Assembly (NCBI GenBank): GCA_003558335.1 | Contig: PWMA01000156.1 | Location: 1 to 25,436, forward strand | Direction: 5' to 3' | DNA: 25,436 bases | Source of the DNA: Candidatus Methanofastidiosia archaeon | GTDB lineage: Archaea > Methanobacteriota_B > Thermococci > Methanofastidiosales > Methanofastidiosaceae | Shown here: in pieces, positions 7,301-14,106 of the stretch | Position numbering within the stretch: position 1 is the stretch's first letter | Layout: each line of letters begins with the position of its first letter | Made by a program: the position numbers and the translations under genes | The notes under the pieces: generated by a model | The model's database searches: none | Seen by the model: only the letters and a program-made list of their open reading frames with translations | Told to the model about the DNA's origin: nothing

Positions 7301-7807
7301 ATGAAAGTAGTTAATATTATCACTTTTATAGTGGCTTTCATGCTCCTTATTTCGGGAATCTATGGATTAAACTTGGGACCCTTTTCAATTGAAGGTGGGC
7401 AACACCAGAGATCTAATCAAATTGGGTCTTACCTTTGTATATCCTGTATTGGATTGAGTGGAACTAGAGTAAGTCATGATTTAACGGATGAAACTCTAGA
7501 AAGATTAAAAAAAATAAATTATCCTGTAGAAATATGGGTTTTCACTTCAGATGATTGTCCAACTTGCCCTGATGCAAAAGCGATAATATTTAACTTTACT
7601 GTTGAAAATCCTAACATAACTTACCAAGAAATTAGACTTGAAACTCAGCCCGAATTGTTTGATACGTATTCTGTATCGGAGCTGCCCACAACTATTTTCT
7701 TTAATAAAGATGGTGTTGTATTAAGAAAAGACAATTTTGTGTATAAGATAATAGGTATTGATAGATTACAGGAAAAAACGATTGAAGCAATTGAAATGGT
7801 GAGTTAA
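7301..7807 (+). CDS. Membrane-anchored thioredoxin-like protein with an extra CxxC
   Basis: 168 residues from ATG 7301; an in-frame GTG at 7292 would add three and could be a leaderless start. Residues 5-23 form a membrane anchor without a lipobox. The exported part begins with an additional pair, C46-IS-C49 (in GSYLCISCIGL), followed by a thioredoxin fold with C86-PT-C89 in FTSDDCPTCPDAK and a cis-proline in ELPTTIFF (P129). The extra pair near the membrane face could form a second redox site that passes electrons to or from the Trx domain. Its stop codon overlaps the start of the polyferredoxin gene by one base (TAATG), implying coupled translation and perhaps a physical complex. Confidence 0.82.
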   Translation: MKVVNIITFIVAFMLLISGIYGLNLGPFSIEGGQHQRSNQIGSYLCISCIGLSGTRVSHDLTDETLERLKKINYPVEIWVFTSDDCPTCPDAKAIIFNFTVENPNITYQEIRLETQPELFDTYSVSELPTTIFFNKDGVVLRKDNFVYKIIGIDRLQEKTIEAIEMVS

Positions 7808-9885
7808 TGGGAAAAATAAAAAAAATTAGAACTCTTTCACAATCCATTTCTTTAGTTTTGATAAACATTGGTTTTCTTGGAATCTTTGTAAAACATCTTA
7901 CATTTCCTGTATTTAACTGCTATGCGTGCCCTTGGGCTTCCATAGGCTGCCCCATAGGGCTATTACAAAATTTTGTAATGAACGGTCAGGTTCCGACATA
8001 TGTCATGGGAGCGATGGGATCTGTATTTGTAGTGGTAGGTAGTGCATTTTGTGGTTGGATCTGTCCTTTTGGATTCTTCCAAGATGCAATTGATTTTGTT
8101 AAAGGTATCATTAAAAAGAATAATAAAAAAACAGTGCGCAAACGTAAAATAAACTATAAATCAATAGATTTATCCTTAATAACTAGATTAATAGTTCTTT
8201 TGACTACTTTAGTTCTTGCATTTACATTTGTAGATACTATATTTTGCAAATTATGCCCAGTGGGAACAATTCAAGCGGCGTTTCCATACCAAATAACTTA
8301 CGGATTTTCTTACAATATATGGTTGGCAGCAAGGATTGGAATATTAGTGTTATTACTTGTTATGTTTTTTGTTATTAGTAGATTCTGGTGTAGGTATCTA
8401 TGTCCAATAGGGGCCCTGGCAGGACCTTCAAATAAGATAAGTCTTTTAAAGATGTATCACAATGGAAATAATTGTGATGGATGTAATATATGTAAAGATG
8501 TATGTCCATTAGACATAGATGTTATGAAAGATCAAAATTCATCAAGATGTACAAGATGTGCTGATTGTATAGATAAATGTCCAAAGGGCCATCTAGCTTT
8601 TGGACTAGATATCTTTGGACTTGTGGCCGTTTCCCCATTTAAAAAGAAAAAGCCTAAAGTTCCTGAAAAGAAAGCTGTTGTTACTTCATCAAAAGGAATT
8701 CCTGAAGTAGAAAAACGACTAGAAACAGAAGTTTCGGAACAGAGAAGACAAGATGTATCAGAAGAATTCAAATATGAAGACAAAGAAAAGCTAGTTGAAA
8801 GGCCAACTTATATGGGATTCAAAAAGGGAGAAAGAGTATACGTCCCTTATGAAGAAATAAAAAAAATAGGAATTAGACCACCTAAGACCTCTTTGTCTGT
8901 TCTTTTAAAGCAGTATTCTGAAGGACGCCTCGGTGAGGATTATAATGCTACTGAGGCATTTGTAGATGAAACTGTGGGAGAAAAGTTAAGAGATACTCCA
9001 AAAACATTTCCAAGAGAAGAAGTAGATAAAAAATATTTTGAAAAGTTTAGAATTCCAAAGAGAACAGAGTTGCACTCAGAACACCTGAAATACCTAAAAA
9101 ACCTTGATGTTTATTTAGATGTTAAAGCTATAGCAAATAGCATTGATGATATTCCTGCTGTTCTACTTGCCATTGTAGATGGTTCTGACAGAATCAAATT
9201 TCAATATATGAATACAAGAGAACAAAGCGCTAATTGGTATTATAAAGACAAGTTGCCTTCCGTATACATCAATGAAAAATACTACAATAGTTTATTTTCT
9301 GAAGATGAAATAATATATAAGATAAAGCTTGAAAAATACATGATAGAAAATACCAGCTTAGTACTAGATTATAAAAAATGTATCGGTTGTAATGCACAAA
9401 ACTGCAAAAAGGTATGTGATATTTTTAATAAGATACCTCCAATGGAAGATGGGTACAGCGTATATCCATTGAAAGAATTTGATTGTACTCTTTGTGGAAA
9501 GTGTTTAGTTGAGTGCGAAAGAGGTGGTATCTCATTTATTTTTGGTGAAAAACATATCGAAGATTCTAACTTTAGTATAGAAACTATAAAGAAAAATAGA
9601 GAACTAATCTCAAGTATCGACCCTAAAACATTTATGTTGTTCCTTGAAAAAAATAAAAAGCATTCAAACAGAGCACTCAATTATGCTATTGCTTTATCGT
9701 ATTTATCCCATGGGAAACTTTCATACCAATTAATCGACATTTCAATAAACGAGGAGTTGGCTTTAAAAAGAAATATTAGCGCAGTACCTTGTTTCTGGAT
9801 ATCAAACAAAATACAAGTTTCAGGTATGATTTCTGAATCTTCTATTTTAGCGTTTGTACGTAAGATTTCAAAGTGGAAAGAATGA
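7807..9885 (+). CDS. NapH-like membrane polyferredoxin with two thioredoxin-like regions lacking active cysteines
   Basis: 692 residues. The N-terminal 210 hold several membrane helices and the NapH/CcoG-type cysteine motifs: C38/C41/C48 (CYACPWASIGCPIG), C82-x3-C86-P, C147-x2-C150-P and C195-x3-C199-P. Two 4Fe-4S motifs follow: C223/226/229/233 and C248/251/254/258. A charged linker (about 275-425) leads to a thioredoxin-like stretch ending in KLPSVYINEK (P484) with no CxxC. Two more cluster motifs follow: C525/528/533/537 and C560/563/566/570. The C-terminus (605-692) is another thioredoxin-like region with a cis-proline (SAVPCFW, P661) but no N-terminal CxxC. Four clusters plus a membrane cysteine domain indicate electron transfer between a cytoplasmic donor and the exported thioredoxins encoded just upstream. 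The arrangement is unusual; direction and partners are unknown. Confidence 0.8.
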   Translation: MGKIKKIRTLSQSISLVLINIGFLGIFVKHLTFPVFNCYACPWASIGCPIGLLQNFVMNGQVPTYVMGAMGSVFVVVGSAFCGWICPFGFFQDAIDFVKGIIKKNNKKTVRKRKINYKSIDLSLITRLIVLLTTLVLAFTFVDTIFCKLCPVGTIQAAFPYQITYGFSYNIWLAARIGILVLLLVMFFVISRFWCRYLCPIGALAGPSNKISLLKMYHNGNNCDGCNICKDVCPLDIDVMKDQNSSRCTRCADCIDKCPKGHLAFGLDIFGLVAVSPFKKKKPKVPEKKAVVTSSKGIPEVEKRLETEVSEQRRQDVSEEFKYEDKEKLVERPTYMGFKKGERVYVPYEEIKKIGIRPPKTSLSVLLKQYSEGRLGEDYNATEAFVDETVGEKLRDTPKTFPREEVDKKYFEKFRIPKRTELHSEHLKYLKNLDVYLDVKAIANSIDDIPAVLLAIVDGSDRIKFQYMNTREQSANWYYKDKLPSVYINEKYYNSLFSEDEIIYKIKLEKYMIENTSLVLDYKKCIGCNAQNCKKVCDIFNKIPPMEDGYSVYPLKEFDCTLCGKCLVECERGGISFIFGEKHIEDSNFSIETIKKNRELISSIDPKTFMLFLEKNKKHSNRALNYAIALSYLSHGKLSYQLIDISINEELALKRNISAVPCFWISNKIQVSGMISESSILAFVRKISKWKE

Positions 9886-10649
9886 ATTTGTTAGAATTAT
9901 TTTTAGTGGGGGCAATACAAGGATTTTTAGAATTTTTACCTGTTTCGAGTTCAGGAAATGTAACCTTAATCTTGATGAATTTTTTTAATGTTTCTCCTTC
10001 TGAGAGTTTTTCTTTATCTATATTTCTTCACATAGGCACACTTCTAGCTGTAATAGTATACTTTAGAAATGATTTAATGAGTATCTTAAAAAGTCCAAAG
10101 ACAGATATAAGATCACATTTTCTAATAATATCTACTTTTTTTACGGGTGTAGTGGGGATTCCGATATATGTTTTATTAAAATCACTTTTTGAGAATGTAC
10201 AGATAGATATTGGTAATATCGTTATAGGCTTATTTCTCATAGTGACGGGTATTGTTTTAAAGTATGTGCCAAAATCAGGGTTTAAAAAAGTAGAAAATTC
10301 AAATAAATGGGACATGATTATTGCAGGTGCTGCCCAAGGTTTTTCTATTATTCCTGGGATATCAAGATCTGGCACCACCCTTGCAGCATTGTTTGGAAGG
10401 AAATTTGAAAAAGAGGACGCATTAAGAATTTCTTTTTTGATGTCAATACCGGCAATTATTGGAGGATTAATTTTAGAAATAGAAGAGACTTTTTTTATGG
10501 TAGATTACTATCCTGCCCTAATTAGTGCATTTGTTGCGTCGATATTAACTATTAGAATATTGTTAGAATTTGCAAAAAGGTTAAATTTTTCCTATTTCTG
10601 TATTGGAATAGGATCTGTAACTGTTATACTGTCATTGATTTTTCTTTAA
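9882..10649 (+). CDS. uppP: UppP/BacA-type polyprenyl-diphosphatase
   Basis: 255 residues, multi-pass membrane protein. It hydrolyses polyprenyl diphosphate to the monophosphate carrier lipid used in envelope glycan synthesis. Signature regions are AIQGFLEFLPVSSSGN (11-26, with conserved E17) and the PGISRSGTT loop with its catalytic arginine. The histidine that usually follows SSSG is asparagine here (N26). ATG 9882 is chosen because it overlaps the TGA of the polyferredoxin gene (ATGA), a classic coupled start; an upstream in-frame GTG at 9873 is less likely. The neighbours downstream, an ICMT-like methyltransferase and a glycosyltransferase, fit a lipid or envelope context. The coupling to a redox gene is unexpected. 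Confidence 0.87.
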   Translation: MNLLELFLVGAIQGFLEFLPVSSSGNVTLILMNFFNVSPSESFSLSIFLHIGTLLAVIVYFRNDLMSILKSPKTDIRSHFLIISTFFTGVVGIPIYVLLKSLFENVQIDIGNIVIGLFLIVTGIVLKYVPKSGFKKVENSNKWDMIIAGAAQGFSIIPGISRSGTTLAALFGRKFEKEDALRISFLMSIPAIIGGLILEIEETFFMVDYYPALISAFVASILTIRILLEFAKRLNFSYFCIGIGSVTVILSLIFL

Positions 10650-10660
10650 TCTTTGCATAA

Positions 10661-10670
10661 ATATTTAAAT
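10661..10670 (+). promoter_or_regulatory. TATA box for the methyltransferase gene
   Basis: ATATTTAAAT lies about 40 bp before ATG 10707 and inside what would be the coding region if an upstream TTG (10653) were used. It therefore supports the downstream start. Confidence 0.5.
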
Positions 10671-10706
10671 CTAAAATTAAATAGAATTCCAAGCTCTGGA
10701 GAATTT

Positions 10707-11258
10707 ATGTTATTCTGGATAATATTGTACGGGATATTGGCAACCATTTTTTTTGTTTTTACATCGTGGGCAGTTACTAAATCAGGTCGGCAGAATGATA
10801 AAAAGTTTAGATTATTAATCATATTAACAGGCATTATTTTTCTTGGAGGCATGGTCTTTGTTATTCCGTTTATAGATCAGCCCAGGTTAGCAAATATATA
10901 CATTAGATACTCTCTAGGAATATCTTTATCTATAATTGGAATGGTTATTAGAGTTTATCCTTTTTTGTACTTTAAAAAAATGAAAACACGCTCTGATCTT
11001 ATTAAACCATCTAGACTAGTAAAAAGTGGCCCTTATGGTATTGTAAGACATCCGCAATATATGGGCGGTATAGTATTTATTGTCGGATGGTTTTTGATAT
11101 GGGGAGGTATTTATAGCATTTATTTAATTCCTTTGTTGATAGTTTCTATATTGTTGCAAGCATTTATTGAAGAAAAATACATGTTAGAAAAAGAGTTTGG
11201 AAAAGAATATGAAAAATATAAGGAAAGAGTAGGCATGTTTTTCCCCAAGATTAAATAG
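10707..11258 (+). CDS. ICMT-family (isoprenylcysteine/phospholipid) methyltransferase
   Basis: 183 residues from ATG 10707. GGAG (10698-10701) is five bases upstream and a TATA box sits at 10661-10670, so a longer form from TTG 10653 is rejected. About five hydrophobic segments make it an integral membrane protein. The C-terminal catalytic core is typical of the ICMT/PEMT family: GPYGIVRHPQYMGGI (about 110-124), then two hydrophobic segments and IEEKYMLEKEFGKEYEKYKE near the end. Members methylate prenylcysteine, lipids or other small membrane substrates using S-adenosylmethionine. The substrate here is not predictable. It follows uppP by 57 bp. Confidence 0.8.
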   Translation: MLFWIILYGILATIFFVFTSWAVTKSGRQNDKKFRLLIILTGIIFLGGMVFVIPFIDQPRLANIYIRYSLGISLSIIGMVIRVYPFLYFKKMKTRSDLIKPSRLVKSGPYGIVRHPQYMGGIVFIVGWFLIWGGIYSIYLIPLLIVSILLQAFIEEKYMLEKEFGKEYEKYKERVGMFFPKIK

Positions 11259-11299
11259 ATTTAATAATAAGTAGAATACCATGATAAAAGGTGTTAATT

Positions 11300-12565
11300 A
11301 TGACAATTTGTTGTTTTCCTAATTGTGCATATCTTTCAGAAACATCTAGAATGATCGCAGTATACAAAAAACTTGTTTCTATGGGTGAAAATCCCTTAAT
11401 GGCTACTCATGGAGGAACTTATGAGTACCTTCTTGAAAAAGAGTCAATACCATTCAAGTACGTTATGCCAATTTTTTCTCATGAAAGATCACTCGAATAT
11501 GTTGCTGCCAATCGTGGAGAAAGAGGACTTTATGGTATGGGGTATTACAAAAATGATGAAGAGCTCAAGCAGCATGTACTTTCAGAGATTGATTTTTTTA
11601 GAGATAATAAAGTCAATGTTGTATTAACTGGCTGGACTTTATCAAATGTTATTTCAACTAGAGTTTTAGGCATTCCGTTGTGTGTGACTCATTTGGGATC
11701 TTTTGTTCCACCAATTATTGAAAAAGTTGGCCTTATTTCAGATAGAATTCCTAAAGTTATATCCAGTAAGATTTTCTATTTAGGTACAACTCTAGGTATT
11801 TTTCTAAAACCTTTCAATAATGTTGCAAAAGAGCTTAATGTGGCCCCTTTCAAGAGTATATTAGAGCTATGGATGGGTGATTTGACTCTAGTTACTGATT
11901 GTCCCGAAGTAACTGGGATAAAGAAAGAAGATATAGAAAACTGGAAGCCAAATAATCCCAAATTATACAGTAGGAATCCAAAATTAAAATATGTAGGAGC
12001 AATTTATGCAAAAGTTTTTGACGATATTCCAGAAGATGTAAAATCTTTTTTAGATGATAGCGAAAAAAAAGTATATGTTGCTCTTACTTCTAGTAAATCT
12101 GATTATGTTTCATCTGTCTATTCAGTTTTAAAGGATATGAAAGTAAAGACTATTTTAGTTACCACAGTCCATAAAGATATAGTAGATTATAGTTCCAATA
12201 TTCTTATCAAGAAATACCTTCCATCGCATAAGATTATGCCTTTGGTTGATTGTGCCATAATCCATGGGGGACAAGGAAGTACCCAAACTGCAATTGCTTC
12301 AGGGACCCCCCTAATCGGATTTCCTTTGCATGAAGAACAGTACTTAAACTTAAAGATGATTGAAAATCGTGGTGCAGGAATATGTATGCCTTTAAAATCT
12401 ATAAAAAAGGGAAATTATAGGGATTCTATAAAAAAAATTCTAATGGACAATTCTTTCAAAGAAAATATGCTACGTCTAAAATTATATCAAGAATTTTATG
12501 ATGGGCCAGAAAATACTGCTATAGTCTTAAAAGACTTAAATAACTCTTTGGATTCTAATTTGTAA
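11300..12565 (+). CDS. GT-B fold glycosyltransferase (UDP-glycosyltransferase/MurG-like)
   Basis: 421 residues from ATG 11300, preceded by AAAGGTG at a good distance; the in-frame GTG at 11291 is part of that ribosome binding site. The N-terminal half has the acceptor-domain pattern (ISETSRM-like start, MATHGGTYEYLL). The C-terminal donor-binding signature is clear: LPSHKIMPLVDCAIIHGGQGSTQTAIASGTPLIGFPLHEEQ, in which the HGGQGST and PLHEEQ elements bind the nucleotide sugar as in GT1 and GT28 enzymes. No membrane segment is evident. With uppP and the methyltransferase upstream, a role in glycolipid or envelope glycan assembly is plausible. Its last 30 bases overlap the convergent SAM hydrolase gene. 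Confidence 0.82.
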   Translation: MTICCFPNCAYLSETSRMIAVYKKLVSMGENPLMATHGGTYEYLLEKESIPFKYVMPIFSHERSLEYVAANRGERGLYGMGYYKNDEELKQHVLSEIDFFRDNKVNVVLTGWTLSNVISTRVLGIPLCVTHLGSFVPPIIEKVGLISDRIPKVISSKIFYLGTTLGIFLKPFNNVAKELNVAPFKSILELWMGDLTLVTDCPEVTGIKKEDIENWKPNNPKLYSRNPKLKYVGAIYAKVFDDIPEDVKSFLDDSEKKVYVALTSSKSDYVSSVYSVLKDMKVKTILVTTVHKDIVDYSSNILIKKYLPSHKIMPLVDCAIIHGGQGSTQTAIASGTPLIGFPLHEEQYLNLKMIENRGAGICMPLKSIKKGNYRDSIKKILMDNSFKENMLRLKLYQEFYDGPENTAIVLKDLNNSLDSNL

Positions 12566-13294
12566 AACATCGCCCGATTTCAAATTTAGATGTGCATTTG
12601 CATTTCCAAGATATTTAGAAATTTCTAGGTGTCCGGAGGAAGAATATAAGGCAATCAAGTCAAAATTTTTTCCCTCTTTGTAATGGGTTAGAACAGGGAT
12701 TTTAAGATCTGAAATTTCAATTTCTTTAATTTTAATATCTTCTTTTTTTAGATTAAGAATTATATTCCCAAAAGAATCTATATAAAGGACTGATAATACT
12801 GCACTATCATTATTAATTTGTTTCTGATAGGTAAGAGTAGACTTTTTATGGAACTTTTCTAAAAAGTTCATTTCACCAAGTTCTAATAATGCTGCGGTGG
12901 GAGCAAATATATCCCGTCCATGAAAAGTAGTAGAGATATTAGTTAATCCATATTTTGATAATTTATGATGTAGTTTTTCTAAATCAATCTTAAAAGTATC
13001 TCCCTCTAAAAAAGAAAAAACACCATTGTCAGGGCCGACAAATGTATGATCATCGTATTTAATCACTATAGGGACTCTTTGACTCCCAACTCCTGGATCA
13101 ACTACAACTATGTGAATAGTTCCTTTGGGAAAATGAGAATAGGAGTTAAAGATTACAAATGCTGCTTCATATATAGAATGTCTTCTTATATTATGGGTGA
13201 TATCAATTATTATAGATTTAGGATTAATTTTATAGATTGGACCTTTAATCAGTCCAGCATAGTAATCATTAAAGTCAGTGATAAGTGTTATCAT
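12536..13294 (-). CDS. SAM hydrolase (SAM hydroxide adenosyltransferase, DUF62 family)
   Basis: 252 residues, typical for the family that converts S-adenosylmethionine and water to adenosine and methionine; it is related to the fluorinase/chlorinase enzymes. Family blocks are ITDFNDYYAGLIKG (5-18), DITHNI (31-36), VVVDPGVGSQR (63-73), VGPDNGVFS (86-94) and FHGRDIFAP (124-132). The Asp-Arg-His triad described for the archaeal hydrolases corresponds to D66, R73 and H125. The 3' end overlaps the glycosyltransferase gene by 30 bp tail to tail. Its promoter probably lies near 13339-13352, where a TATA-like element is embedded in a short inverted repeat. Confidence 0.88.
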   Translation of the reverse strand: MITLITDFNDYYAGLIKGPIYKINPKSIIIDITHNIRRHSIYEAAFVIFNSYSHFPKGTIHIVVVDPGVGSQRVPIVIKYDDHTFVGPDNGVFSFLEGDTFKIDLEKLHHKLSKYGLTNISTTFHGRDIFAPTAALLELGEMNFLEKFHKKSTLTYQKQINNDSAVLSVLYIDSFGNIILNLKKEDIKIKEIEISDLKIPVLTHYKEGKNFDLIALYSSSGHLEISKYLGNANAHLNLKSGDVLQIRIQRVI

Positions 13295-13336
13295 GAAAGG
13301 ATATACTTGACGAATCTATTAAATTTAACTATGTGT

Positions 13337-13352
13337 GTATTTATAAAAATAC
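13337..13352 (-). promoter_or_regulatory. TATA-like element in a short inverted repeat, upstream of the SAM hydrolase gene
   Basis: Read on the minus strand it is GTATTT, TTAT, AAATAC: six-base arms with a four-base spacer. The TATA-like core lies about 50 bp before ATG 13294. In AT-rich DNA this symmetry could be chance. Confidence 0.35.
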
Positions 13353-13366
13353 AAATCTTACGAAAC

Positions 13367-13375
13367 ATTTAAATA
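13367..13375 (+). promoter_or_regulatory. TATA box of the ArsR-like regulator gene
   Basis: ATTTAAATA; the predicted start site about 25 bp on falls near 13396, ten bases before ATG 13407. Confidence 0.6.
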
Positions 13376-13377
13376 AG

Positions 13378-13392
13378 TTAACTAATAGTTAA
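13378..13392 (+). promoter_or_regulatory. 15-bp inverted repeat, candidate operator for the ArsR-like regulator
   Basis: TTAACTA-A-TAGTTAA is a perfect 7-bp inverted repeat with a one-base centre, lying between the TATA box and the predicted start site. A protein bound here would block TBP/TFB or polymerase, as expected for autorepression by the dimeric winged-helix protein encoded next. Confidence 0.5.
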
Positions 13393-13406
13393 GTTATAGT
13401 GGACGC

Positions 13407-14060
13407 ATGGCTACAACTGAAGAAATATTCGATATACTGGGGAATCAGACAAGAAGAATGATACTTGAAATGTTAGCTAATTCTCCTTGTTATACTACCG
13501 AGATAGCTGAAAAATTAGAAATAGGACAAAAAGCTATTAACGAGCATCTTAAAATAATGCAAGAGCTAGGCCTTATTGATCTTTTTATTCTAAGGCAGAA
13601 AAGAGGAAGCCCAAGAAAATATTTTAAGATAAAAGATAATATAAGGATGGAGCTCTTTGTTGCACCAAGAGTTTTTGATGCTTCGCTTAAAACTGAAGAA
13701 ATTAATTTAGAATCAATTTTTGAACGGTATCCAGAATATAAAGAATTCTATGAAGAGTTAAAGTTTGATTCAGATGTACGGAAAGTCGGTAAACAAAAAG
13801 AAATTCTTGAATATCTAAAAAAAGAATTAGTTGAAATTGACAATGCAAAAGCATTCATAGAAACATCCATATCTCGACTAAGAGAAGCAATATACAAAAG
13901 TATAGATGAACTAAATCTCGAAGAAAACGAGAAAAAAGTACTTGTAGAAATTGTATTGAAAGATTCATATTCTCCTAAAGAAATAGCTAATGATCTAAAC
14001 TTAGAATTAGAAGAAGTAGTTGAATCTATCAAAATGCTAAGAAAAAGAGGAGTCTTATAG
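13407..14060 (+). CDS. ArsR-type winged-helix transcriptional regulator with a second C-terminal HTH
   Basis: 217 residues. Residues 5-75 are an ArsR-type winged helix: FDILGNQTRRMILEMLA, then TTEIAEKLEIGQKAINEHLKIMQELGLI as helix-turn-helix and RQKRGSPRKYFKI as wing. The middle (about 85-165) is mostly charged helix, probably for dimerisation. Residues 168-217 look like a second HTH (ENEKKVLVEIVLKDSYSPKEIANDLNLELEEVVESIKMLR). No clear metal-binding cysteine set is present; the single cysteine, in NSPCYTTE, lies at the start of the DNA-binding unit. A palindrome overlaps its own promoter, suggesting autoregulation. It precedes proS by 46 bp; whether it controls proS or the divergent SAM hydrolase is unknown. 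Confidence 0.82.
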   Translation: MATTEEIFDILGNQTRRMILEMLANSPCYTTEIAEKLEIGQKAINEHLKIMQELGLIDLFILRQKRGSPRKYFKIKDNIRMELFVAPRVFDASLKTEEINLESIFERYPEYKEFYEELKFDSDVRKVGKQKEILEYLKKELVEIDNAKAFIETSISRLREAIYKSIDELNLEENEKKVLVEIVLKDSYSPKEIANDLNLELEEVVESIKMLRKRGVL

Positions 14061-14106
14061 GATAATTTTTTAAATTGTGTAACTCTAACTCCAACAGGTG
14101 CTATCA

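Noticed and set aside
6596..9885. Cytochrome c maturation cluster
   Set aside because: Despite the CcmH-like domain there is no CXXCH motif, haem lyase or CcmC/CcmF-like protein in the window.
10653..10706. Upstream TTG start for the ICMT-like methyltransferase
   Set aside because: The extra region contains the TATA box and the GGAG ribosome binding site for ATG 10707.
13046..13372. 108-codon plus-strand frame antisense to the SAM hydrolase
   Set aside because: It is antisense to a clearly assigned conserved gene and spans the intergenic promoter; composition is not protein-like.
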